Source: Steroidobacteraceae bacterium
GTDB taxonomy: Bacteria > Pseudomonadota > Gammaproteobacteria > Steroidobacterales > Steroidobacteraceae
Direction: 5' to 3'
Length of the DNA: 32,744 bases
NCBI GenBank assembly: GCA_019634895.1
Contig: JAHCAM010000028.1
Location: 1-32,744, forward strand
Part shown: positions 1 to 7,841 of the stretch, in pieces
How positions within the stretch are numbered: position 1 is the first letter of the stretch
How the letters are laid out: each line of letters opens with the position of its first letter
Notes under the pieces: generated by a model
The model's database searches: none
What the model was told of the DNA's origin: nothing
What the model saw: the letters and a program-made list of their open reading frames with translations, nothing else
Made by a program: the position numbers and the translations under genes

Positions 1-2409
<2,409 letters not shown>

Positions 2410-2415
2410 CGCCGG

Positions 2416-2421
2416 ATTGTA
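2416..2421 (-). promoter_or_regulatory. Candidate -10 box placed for a leaderless acyl-CoA dehydrogenase mRNA
   Basis: On the minus strand TACAAT (5 of 6 to TATAAT) ends six bases before the ATG at 2409. Transcription would then begin at or next to the start codon. This agrees with the absence of any Shine-Dalgarno sequence there. No good -35 is present at the right distance, so the call is weak. Confidence 0.3.
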
Positions 2422-2454
2422 GCGGCCGTGCGGCTGCCGCCGGAATGCTACGAT

Positions 2455-2507
2455 CCCGTAAAGGGGACGCGTCCCATTAATCTAATGGGACGCGTCCCCT
2501 TTACGGG
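2455..2507. repeat. Perfect inverted repeat, 25-bp arms with 3-base loop (REP/MITE-like)
   Basis: Arms 2455-2479 and 2483-2507 are exact reverse complements around the loop ATC. The centre of each arm carries GGGACGCGTCCC, itself a palindrome, and the arms are flanked by AAAGGGG/CCCCTTT. A stem this long and perfect does not arise in coding sequence and is unlike the simple terminators elsewhere in the window. It resembles intergenic REP or miniature elements spread by RAYT (Y1) transposases; that assignment is inference, since only one copy is in the window. It lies between two divergent genes, and its right edge reaches the ribosome binding site of the SDR gene. Confidence 0.85.
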
Positions 2508-2511
2508 GGAG
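2505..2511 (+). promoter_or_regulatory. Ribosome binding site of the SDR gene, overlapping the palindrome
   Basis: GGGGGAG at 2505-2511 lies five bases before the ATG at 2517. Its first three G residues belong to the right arm of the inverted repeat, so a folded RNA would hide part of this site. Confidence 0.55.
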
Positions 2512-2516
2512 TTACG

Positions 2517-3278
2517 ATGGCGGATGAATTCGATCTCGCGGGGCGCGTCGCGTTCGTGACCGGCGCGAGCCGGGGCATCGGGCGCGCGATCGCGCTCTCG
2601 CTCGCACGGCACGGCGCGACCGTCGTCGCGGCGAGCCGCAAGATCGAGGGTTGCGAGGCGGTGGCCGCGGAGATCCGCGCCGCGGGCGGCCAGGCGACGG
2701 CGCTCGCCTGCCACATCGGCGAACCGGAGCAGATCACCGCCGCGATGCAGGAGATCGACCGCCGCCACGGCCGGCTCGACATCCTCGTCAACAATGCCGC
2801 CACCAATCCCTACTTCGGTCCGGCGCTCGACATGGAGCTCGCCGCGTACCAGAAGACCGTGGACGTCAACATCCGCGGTTACTTCTGGGCCTCGGTCGAG
2901 GCCGCCCGGCGCATGATCGCCCGCGGCAAGGGGGCGATCGTGAACGTCGCATCGGTCAATGCCTTCCGGCCGATGGACGGCCAGGCGGTCTACTCGATGA
3001 CCAAGGCGGCGATCGTCAACATGACGCAGGCGCTCGCCCGCGAGTGGGCGCGCCAGGGCGTGCGCGTCAATGCGCTGGTGCCGGGCCTGGTCGAAACCCG
3101 GTTCGCGGCCGCGATCCACCAGAACGAGAAGCTGCGCGCCGCGATGGAACGCCTGGTGCCGATGGGCCGCATCGCGCAACCGGAAGAGATGGCGGGAGCC
3201 GTCGTTTACCTCGTCTCCGATGCCGCGTCCTATACGACCGGAAGCTGCCTGACCGCAGACGGGGGCTGGCTGGCCTGA
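2517..3278 (+). CDS. SDR-family oxidoreductase, first gene of an ACAD11-like operon
   Basis: Classical short-chain dehydrogenase/reductase of 253 residues, the usual length, acting on an alcohol or ketone with NAD(P). Visible are the cofactor motif TGASRGIG (15-22), NNAA (92-95), the catalytic S146, Y159 and K163 (YSMTK) and the C-terminal TADGGWLA. An Arg (R41) shortly after the second strand in AASRKIEG may favour NADP, but this is not certain. It is followed after 19 bases by the histidine phosphatase gene and then by the acyl-CoA dehydrogenase and APH-like kinase genes on the same strand, suggesting one transcript. An SDR also occurs in the P. putida lva operon (LvaD), so a 3- or 4-hydroxyacyl-CoA is a reasonable substrate guess; sequence alone does not show it. 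Confidence 0.93.
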   Translation: MADEFDLAGRVAFVTGASRGIGRAIALSLARHGATVVAASRKIEGCEAVAAEIRAAGGQATALACHIGEPEQITAAMQEIDRRHGRLDILVNNAATNPYFGPALDMELAAYQKTVDVNIRGYFWASVEAARRMIARGKGAIVNVASVNAFRPMDGQAVYSMTKAAIVNMTQALAREWARQGVRVNALVPGLVETRFAAAIHQNEKLRAAMERLVPMGRIAQPEEMAGAVVYLVSDAASYTTGSCLTADGGWLA

Positions 3279-3297
3279 GGCAGTCCATGGCAGGCGC

Positions 3298-3966
3298 ATG
3301 AGCCGGATCTTCCTGGTGCGCCACGGACAGGCGTCGCTCGAAAGCAGTGGCGCGGGCCACCTGACGCCGACCGGCGTACGGCAGTGCGAGGCGCTCGCCC
3401 AGCACTGGCACGCGATCGGCCGGCGCATGGACTTCGTGTTCGCCGGCACGTTGCCGAGGCAACTCGAATCGGCAGAGGCCTTTGCGCGGGTGGCCGCCGG
3501 GGAGGCGGAAGCTGCGGCAACCGTGCGTCGGCTGCCCGGCATGGAGGAATACGATCACCTCGCGCTGATTGCCGCTCATGCGGGCCCCGCCGCCATCCCG
3601 CGCGATGCCCGCGAGCTGCATGGCCGCCTGGTGCCGGCGCTGCAGGCATGGATCGCGGACCGGCTCGACGGCGTCGAGCGCTTCGCCGACTTTCGCACGC
3701 ATTGTCACGCGGCCCTGGCCGCGGCCATCCGCATGACGGGCCGCGGGCGCCAGGGGGTACTGTTCGGCTCCGCCGGATCACTTGCCGTGGCTATGCAGCC
3801 CTTCCTCGGTGTCGGCGACCACGACCTGCTGCGGCTCAAGCTCGCCTTCTACAACACCGGCGTCAGCTGCTTGCTGTCGGACGGCCACCGGGTCACGATC
3901 GAATCCGTGAATGCGATCGCTCATCTCGAGCGGCCCGAGCTGCTGCCGCTGATCACCCATCGCTGA
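3298..3966 (+). CDS. Histidine phosphatase (phosphoglycerate mutase-like) with altered second motif
   Basis: Histidine phosphatase superfamily, 222 residues. The N-terminal catalytic motif LVRHGQ is intact (H9 would become phosphohistidine), and the acid region MEEYDH (82-87) is present. The second conserved histidine, normally in a V-V-x-H-G-G-like strand, is not there: the matching segment reads VLFGSAGSLA (154-163). The protein may therefore be a weak phosphatase, a differently tuned one, or a binding protein. It sits between an SDR gene and the acyl-CoA dehydrogenase/kinase pair, 9 bases before the next start, so a role in removing or balancing a phosphorylated acyl-CoA is an attractive inference. 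The ATG start places the RHG motif at the normal distance; no strong ribosome site is seen. Confidence 0.88.
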   Translation: MSRIFLVRHGQASLESSGAGHLTPTGVRQCEALAQHWHAIGRRMDFVFAGTLPRQLESAEAFARVAAGEAEAAATVRRLPGMEEYDHLALIAAHAGPAAIPRDARELHGRLVPALQAWIADRLDGVERFADFRTHCHAALAAAIRMTGRGRQGVLFGSAGSLAVAMQPFLGVGDHDLLRLKLAFYNTGVSCLLSDGHRVTIESVNAIAHLERPELLPLITHR

Positions 3967-3975
3967 GGCAGGACC

Positions 3976-5172
3976 ATGGATTTCCATCTCGAGCCCGCCA
4001 AGCAGGTCATCGTCAACCGCTTCCGCGAGTACGTGGACCGCGAGCTGGTGCCGCTGGAACCGGCGTTCCTCGCCTCGGGCTTCGCCGCGCTGCTGCCGGT
4101 GCTGCAGGGCAAGCGCGCGGACGTGCGCCGGCTCGGGCTGTGGGGGCCGATCTACCCGCGCGAGCATGGCGGGCTCGGACTCGACCTGCTGACGCACGGC
4201 CTGATCTCGGAGGCCCTCGGCCGCTGCCCGTTCGCGCACTTCGTGTTCGGCTGCAATGCGCCGGACGCCGGCAACGTCGAACTGCTGCACGAGGCCGGCT
4301 CGCCGGCGCAGCAGAAGCGCTGGCTCGAGCCGCTGGTCGCGGGAGAAATCCGCAGCTGCTTCGGCATGACCGAGCCCGGCAACAGCGGCGCCAATCCGCT
4401 GATGCTGGAAACGCGCGCTGAGCCGGACGGCGACAACTGGGTGCTGAACGGGCGCAAGTGGTTCACGACCGGCGCCGACGGCGCTGCGTTCTGCATCGTG
4501 ATGGCGGTGACGGACCCGCAGGCGCCGCCGCACGGCCGTGCCAGCCTGTTCCTCGTGCCGACCGATGCGCCGGGCTACCGCCTGGTGCGCAACACGCCGG
4601 TGATGGGGCACGAGGGCCACGGCCTGTTCTCGCACGGCGAGGTCGAGCTGGCGGACTGCCGGGTGCCGGGGGAGCAGCTGCTGGGGCCGCGCGGGGAGGG
4701 CTTCCGCCTGGCACAGGCAAGGCTCGGCCCCGGCCGCATCCATCACTGCATGCGCTGGCTCGGCATCTGCGAGCGCGCGCACGAGCTCATGGTCGCGCGC
4801 GCGGCTTCGCGCGTGATCGGCCCCGACGGGCGGCGTCTCGGCGACAGCGACATCGTGCGGGCCTGGATCGCGGAGTGCGCCGCCGAGGTCCGCGCCGCGC
4901 GCCTGCTGGTGCTGTACGCGGCCTGGCGCATCGGTCAGGCGGGCGCGAAGGCGGCGCGCGACGACATCGCGATGATCAAGTTCCACGTCGCGGGCGTGCT
5001 GCAGAAGGTCGTGGACCGCGCGCTGCAGGTGCACGGCGGCCTCGGCGTCACCGACTACACGCTGCTCGCCTGGTTCTACCGCGAGGAACGCGCCGCGCGC
5101 ATCTACGACGGGCCCGACGAAGTGCACAAGATCGCGGTCGCGAAGCACCTGTTGAAGGCCCGCGACGGATGA
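3976..5172 (+). CDS. Acyl-CoA dehydrogenase of the ACAD10/ACAD11 (LvaC-like) type
   Basis: 398 residues, normal for an acyl-CoA dehydrogenase. Motifs are CFGMTEPGNSGAN (128-140), GRKWFTTGADG (159-169), GPGRIHHCMRWLG (251-263), QVHGGLGVTD (351-360) and IYDGPDEVHKIAVAKH (376-391). GPGRIHHCMR and DGPDEVH are marks I associate with the ACAD10/11 group. In medium-chain enzymes the catalytic base is the Glu of YEGT; here the position reads YDGP with D378. Known members of this group act on 4-phosphoacyl-CoAs made by the partner kinase, removing phosphate to give enoyl-CoA. The start has AGGCAGGA just upstream. The stop overlaps the kinase ATG by four bases (ATGA), so the two halves are translationally coupled, as expected for partners that are fused in animals. 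Confidence 0.93.
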   Translation: MDFHLEPAKQVIVNRFREYVDRELVPLEPAFLASGFAALLPVLQGKRADVRRLGLWGPIYPREHGGLGLDLLTHGLISEALGRCPFAHFVFGCNAPDAGNVELLHEAGSPAQQKRWLEPLVAGEIRSCFGMTEPGNSGANPLMLETRAEPDGDNWVLNGRKWFTTGADGAAFCIVMAVTDPQAPPHGRASLFLVPTDAPGYRLVRNTPVMGHEGHGLFSHGEVELADCRVPGEQLLGPRGEGFRLAQARLGPGRIHHCMRWLGICERAHELMVARAASRVIGPDGRRLGDSDIVRAWIAECAAEVRAARLLVLYAAWRIGQAGAKAARDDIAMIKFHVAGVLQKVVDRALQVHGGLGVTDYTLLAWFYREERAARIYDGPDEVHKIAVAKHLLKARDG

Positions 5173-6227
5173 GCCTGGTGGATGCGGCCGCGGCGCCGCG
5201 CGACGGCGAAGCGCTCGACGCGGTGGCGCTCGGGGAATACCTCGCGCGGCAGTTGCCCGGACTCGCGCTGCCGCTCACCGTGCGGCAGTTCCCGTCGGGC
5301 TTCTCGAACCTGAGCTACCTGCTGACGGCCGGCGACCGCGAGATGGTGCTGCGGCGGCCGCCGTTCGACACCCGGCCGAAGTCCGGCCACGACATGGGAC
5401 GCGAGTTCAGGGTGCTGTCGGCGCTCGCCGGGCATTTCGCCGAGTCGCCGCGGCCACTGCACTTCTGCGCCGACGAGTCGGTGATCGGCGCGCCGTTCTA
5501 CGTGGTCGAACGCATCCGCGGCATCATCCTGCGCCGCGACTACCCGCTGGAACTCGCTGCCGCGCCGGCCCTGGTGCGCGCGCAGCAGCTGGCGCTCGTG
5601 GACGTGCTGGCAAGGCTGCATGGCCTCGACTGGCGCGCGCTCGGCCTCGAGGAACTGGGGCGGCCGGAGGGCTACGTGGCGCGGCAGGTCGAAGGCTGGA
5701 CCGGACGCTATGCGCGGGCCCGCACGCCGGACGCGCCGGATGCGGCGGCGTTGACGAACTGGCTGGCGCAACGGCAGCCGCCGGATGCGTCGCGCGCGGC
5801 GCTGATCCACAACGATTACAAGCTCGACAACGTCGTCTTTGATGCCGGCGAGCCCGCCCGTCTCATCGGCGTCCTCGACTGGGAGATGGCGACGATCGGC
5901 GATCCGCTGATGGATCTCGGTTGCTCGCTCGCCTACTGGGTGGAGGCCGCCGATCCCGCGTCGCTGCAGGCGACACGCATGCTGCCCACGCAGCTGCCCG
6001 GCTCCCTGACGCGGCAGGAGGTGGTGGAACGCTATGCGTCGCAATCCGGCCTGCCGGTGCCGGATTTCCGCTTCTTCCGCGTCTTCGGCCTGTTCCGCCT
6101 CGCCGTCATCGTGCAGCAGATCTACTATCGGTACTTCCACGGACAGACCAGCGACCCGCGCTTCGGCACACTCGGGCCGATGGCAGGGGTGCTGATCGCG
6201 CAGGCCGTTGCGGAGATCGCCGCGTGA
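5169..6227 (+). CDS. APH-like phosphotransferase, ACAD10/11 kinase-domain (LvaA-like) family
   Basis: 352 residues with the aminoglycoside-phosphotransferase fold. Visible are the nucleotide-loop region FPSGFSNLSYLL (41-52) followed by VLRRPP, the Brenner motif IHNDYKLDN (213-221, catalytic D216), and LDWEMATIGDPLMDLG (236-251) with the metal-binding D237. The family is often annotated as antibiotic kinases, but this subgroup is the N-terminal half of ACAD10/ACAD11 and the LvaA kinase of levulinate catabolism, which phosphorylates the 4-hydroxyl of an acyl-CoA. The ATG at 5169 overlaps the dehydrogenase stop (ATGA). An open frame continues upstream within the dehydrogenase gene, but homology begins only near this ATG. 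The substrate is inferred from the neighbour. Confidence 0.92.
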   Translation: MSLVDAAAAPRDGEALDAVALGEYLARQLPGLALPLTVRQFPSGFSNLSYLLTAGDREMVLRRPPFDTRPKSGHDMGREFRVLSALAGHFAESPRPLHFCADESVIGAPFYVVERIRGIILRRDYPLELAAAPALVRAQQLALVDVLARLHGLDWRALGLEELGRPEGYVARQVEGWTGRYARARTPDAPDAAALTNWLAQRQPPDASRAALIHNDYKLDNVVFDAGEPARLIGVLDWEMATIGDPLMDLGCSLAYWVEAADPASLQATRMLPTQLPGSLTRQEVVERYASQSGLPVPDFRFFRVFGLFRLAVIVQQIYYRYFHGQTSDPRFGTLGPMAGVLIAQAVAEIAA

Positions 6228-6242
6228 ATGGCCCGGGCGGCC

Positions 6243-6261
6243 GTTCAGCGTCCATTCAGCG
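6243..6261 (+). promoter_or_regulatory. Direct repeat TTCAGCG x2, 11-bp period, upstream of a promoter
   Basis: Two copies of TTCAGCG begin at 6244 and 6255, one helical turn apart, about 27 bases before the candidate -35 of the six-cysteine peptide gene. Tandem half-sites with a 10-11-bp period are typical of OmpR/PhoP-type response regulators. No regulator is identified. Confidence 0.4.
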
Positions 6262-6287
6262 CTTCCGGGTAATGCTGTGGCGGTCAT

Positions 6288-6316
6288 TTGCAGGCCGGCA
6301 CGGCGTGCCGTATAGA
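6288..6316 (+). promoter_or_regulatory. Candidate sigma-70 promoter of the six-cysteine peptide gene
   Basis: TTGCAG at 6288-6293 and TATAGA at 6311-6316 with a 17-base spacer. The match is moderate (3/6 and 4/6), but spacing and position, 28 bases before the GTG start, are good. Confidence 0.4.
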
Positions 6317-6343
6317 TACGCGTGGCCGGAGGAGAGGCAAGCC

Positions 6344-6607
6344 GTGATCCAGGTCCGAAGAAACCGGTGGCCGGTGTTGGTGCTCGCGAGCCTTCTGGCG
6401 GCGCCGGCGGCGCTCGCTGACGATATCCGGCCCGCGTCGCTGCGGGAGCCCGGCACGGCACGACCGTTCGCGGACGAGCGCTGCATCGAGCAGTGCGACA
6501 CGAAATCGGACAAGTGCATGCAGGCGTCCAATGGCGATCCCGACAAGGTCCAGGCCTGCGACGATCAGTACAGCGAATGCCTGGCGGAATGCGACGCAAA
6601 GTCCTGA
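6344..6607 (+). CDS. Small secreted six-cysteine protein (unknown function)
   Basis: 87 residues from a GTG start preceded six bases upstream by a very strong ribosome site, GGAGGAGAGG (6328-6337), which decides the start. Residues 1-25 form a Sec signal peptide: basic start, hydrophobic run VLVLASLLAAPAA, and an ALA cleavage site before DD. The mature ~62 residues carry six cysteines in mirror order: C47-x3-C51-x6-C58-x13-C72-x6-C79-x3-C83. This looks like a disulfide-stapled helical hairpin exported to the periplasm or beyond. I do not recognise the family. It has its own candidate promoter and upstream direct repeats, so it is probably separate from the kinase operon. An even number of cysteines and no CxxC argue for structural disulfides rather than redox or metal sites; metal binding is not excluded. 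Confidence 0.75.
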   Translation: MIQVRRNRWPVLVLASLLAAPAALADDIRPASLREPGTARPFADERCIEQCDTKSDKCMQASNGDPDKVQACDDQYSECLAECDAKS

Positions 6608-6640
6608 ATTGACGCCCGGCACGCGCCGCGGCCCCGGGCC

Positions 6641-7435
6641 ATGCGCGGCATCGTCACCCTGACCACCGATTTCGGGCTGCGCGATCCCTTCGTCGCGGTG
6701 ATGAAGGGCATGATCCTGCGCCGCGCGCCGGACGCGGTGATCGTGGATGTTACCCACGACATCGCTCCCTTCCGGCCGGCCGAGGCGGGCTTCTGGCTGG
6801 CAAGGATCCCGCCGTACTTTCCGGACGGCACGGTGCACGTCGCGGTCGTCGATCCGGGCGTCGGTACCGCGCGCGGGCTGCTGGCGGCGTCCTGCGACGG
6901 CCAGCTGTTCCTGGGCCCGGACAACGGCGTGCTGGCTGAAGTCGCCGCGCGGCCCGGTGCGGTCGTGCGCCGCATCGCGGCAGCCACTTTCGAGGCCATA
7001 GGGGCCGCCGCCGGCGGGACGACCTTCCACGGGCGCGACCTGCTGGCCCCGCTGGCCGCCGAACTTGCTGCCGGCCGCCTGCCGTTCGCGTCGCTCGGAG
7101 CCGCCTGCAGTCCGGTGCTGGGCGAGGCGTTGCCGGTCGCAAGACGGGAGGCCGCGGGAATCGCCGGCGCCGTCGTGACGGTGGATCGGTTCGGCAACCT
7201 GTTGACCAACATCGACGCCGCGCTGCTCGATCCGTGCCGGCGATGGCGCGTCGAGATCCGCGGCCGCGAGGCTTGGCAGGCGTTGGCCTACGGGGAGGCA
7301 CCACAAGGCACGCTGGTCGCGCTGGTGAATGCCTGGGGTCTGGTGGAGGTGGCGATATCTGCCGGCGATGCCGCTACCGCGCTGGGTGCGGGCCGCGGGG
7401 AGCCCGCGTACCTGCACTACCGGCCGGAAGGTTGA
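6641..7435 (+). CDS. SAM hydroxide adenosyltransferase (DUF62 / SalL-FlA fold)
   Basis: 264 residues matching the family that splits S-adenosylmethionine to adenosine and methionine using water (related fluorinase and chlorinase use halide). Visible are TLTTDFGLRDPF (6-17), VVDPGVGTARG (69-79), GPDNGVL (92-98), TTFHGRDLLAP (127-137) and VDRFGNLLTNID (181-192). D71, R78 and H130 reproduce, with the same spacing, the Asp-Arg-His triad that I recall for the archaeal hydrolase PH0463. The halide-specific insertion of fluorinases is not evident, so the water-using form is most likely. The start is the ATG at 6641, giving an N-terminus typical of the family. Physiological purpose in bacteria is unsettled. 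Its stop overlaps the -35 region of the next gene's promoter, so the neighbours are separate units. Confidence 0.92.
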   Translation: MRGIVTLTTDFGLRDPFVAVMKGMILRRAPDAVIVDVTHDIAPFRPAEAGFWLARIPPYFPDGTVHVAVVDPGVGTARGLLAASCDGQLFLGPDNGVLAEVAARPGAVVRRIAAATFEAIGAAAGGTTFHGRDLLAPLAAELAAGRLPFASLGAACSPVLGEALPVARREAAGIAGAVVTVDRFGNLLTNIDAALLDPCRRWRVEIRGREAWQALAYGEAPQGTLVALVNAWGLVEVAISAGDAATALGAGRGEPAYLHYRPEG

Positions 7436-7459
7436 TAAACCGCGCTTTTCGTATATATT
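7432..7459 (+). promoter_or_regulatory. Sigma-70 promoter for the small acidic protein
   Basis: TTGATA (7432-7437), 16-base spacer, TATATT (7454-7459); both boxes are 5/6 to consensus, in an AT-rich island of an otherwise GC-rich region. It is the best promoter match I see in the window. Confidence 0.65.
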
Positions 7460-7465
7460 GCGCAG

Positions 7466-7481
7466 CCCGACGCGCGTCGGG
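7466..7481 (+). promoter_or_regulatory. 16-bp palindrome in the 5' leader (operator or leader hairpin)
   Basis: CCCGACGCGCGTCGGG is its own reverse complement and starts six bases after the -10 box, around the expected transcription start; TTTGTTG follows. It could be an operator overlapping the start site or a short early hairpin. Confidence 0.45.
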
Positions 7482-7522
7482 TTTGTTGCGGATATCATTG
7501 ATTTCTCTAGGAATTCCACGGA

Positions 7523-7747
7523 ATGAAAGAGCGCAATGATGAGTCCTTCGACCTCGAGGACGAATTTCTCGGGGAGGCGAGCAACGAGCCGGAGGGGGAC
7601 CTCGACCGCCTGATCGTGGTCGAGCGCCGGCCCAAGGGGCAGCGGCGCCCGGTGCAGCAGTCGGCCTGGAGCCGGGTGGAAGACGTGCTGGCCGAGAAGC
7701 GGCTGCAGCGCGAACTGGCCGAGTTCAACGACCCAGACGAGGCCTGA
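7523..7747 (+). CDS. Small acidic protein, possibly PA3496-family
   Basis: 74 residues, acidic at the N-terminus (DESFDLEDEF) with a basic middle (ERRPKGQRRP) and a helical C-terminus, SRVEDVLAEKRLQRELAEF. No signal peptide or membrane segment. The C-terminal helix resembles, from memory, small gammaproteobacterial proteins annotated as PA3496 family putative envelope integrity proteins; I hold that loosely. The gene is a self-contained unit: strong promoter at 7432-7459, AGGA at 7509-7512 before the ATG, and a good terminator at 7778-7809. Function unknown. Confidence 0.75.
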   Translation: MKERNDESFDLEDEFLGEASNEPEGDLDRLIVVERRPKGQRRPVQQSAWSRVEDVLAEKRLQRELAEFNDPDEA

Positions 7748-7754
7748 GCCGCGC

Positions 7755-7772
7755 GCACCGCGGCAGCGGTGC
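7755..7772 (+). repeat. Hairpin directly after the small acidic protein gene
   Basis: GCACCGC (7755-7761) and GCGGTGC (7766-7772) pair perfectly around GGCA, just ahead of the terminator hairpin. It may protect the 3' end or assist termination. Confidence 0.5.
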
Positions 7773-7777
7773 CCGTG

Positions 7778-7814
7778 AAAGGCCGCATTCCGCCGGGGAT
7801 GCGGCCTTTGGTTT
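7778..7814 (+). terminator. Intrinsic terminator after the small acidic protein gene
   Basis: Arms AAAGGCCGCAT (7778-7788) and ATGCGGCCTTT (7799-7809) pair over 11 bp around a 10-base loop, followed by GGTTTTCC. The symmetric A and T tails would let it work on either strand, but the next gene is on the same strand. Confidence 0.75.
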
Positions 7815-7841
7815 TCCGGTTCCCCGGCCGAGAATCCGGAC

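Noticed and set aside
3778..5148. A 456-codon minus-strand open frame opposite the ACAD11-like dehydrogenase
   Set aside because: No recognisable domain; the plus-strand gene is complete and well supported.
5169..6227. Aminoglycoside resistance kinase
   Set aside because: The fold motifs are shared, but coupling to an ACAD of the DGPDEVH type and the overall wording fit the ACAD10/11 kinase family instead.
6641..7435. Fluorinase or chlorinase
   Set aside because: The Asp-Arg-His triad of the water-using hydrolases is complete and there is no halogen-metabolism neighbour.
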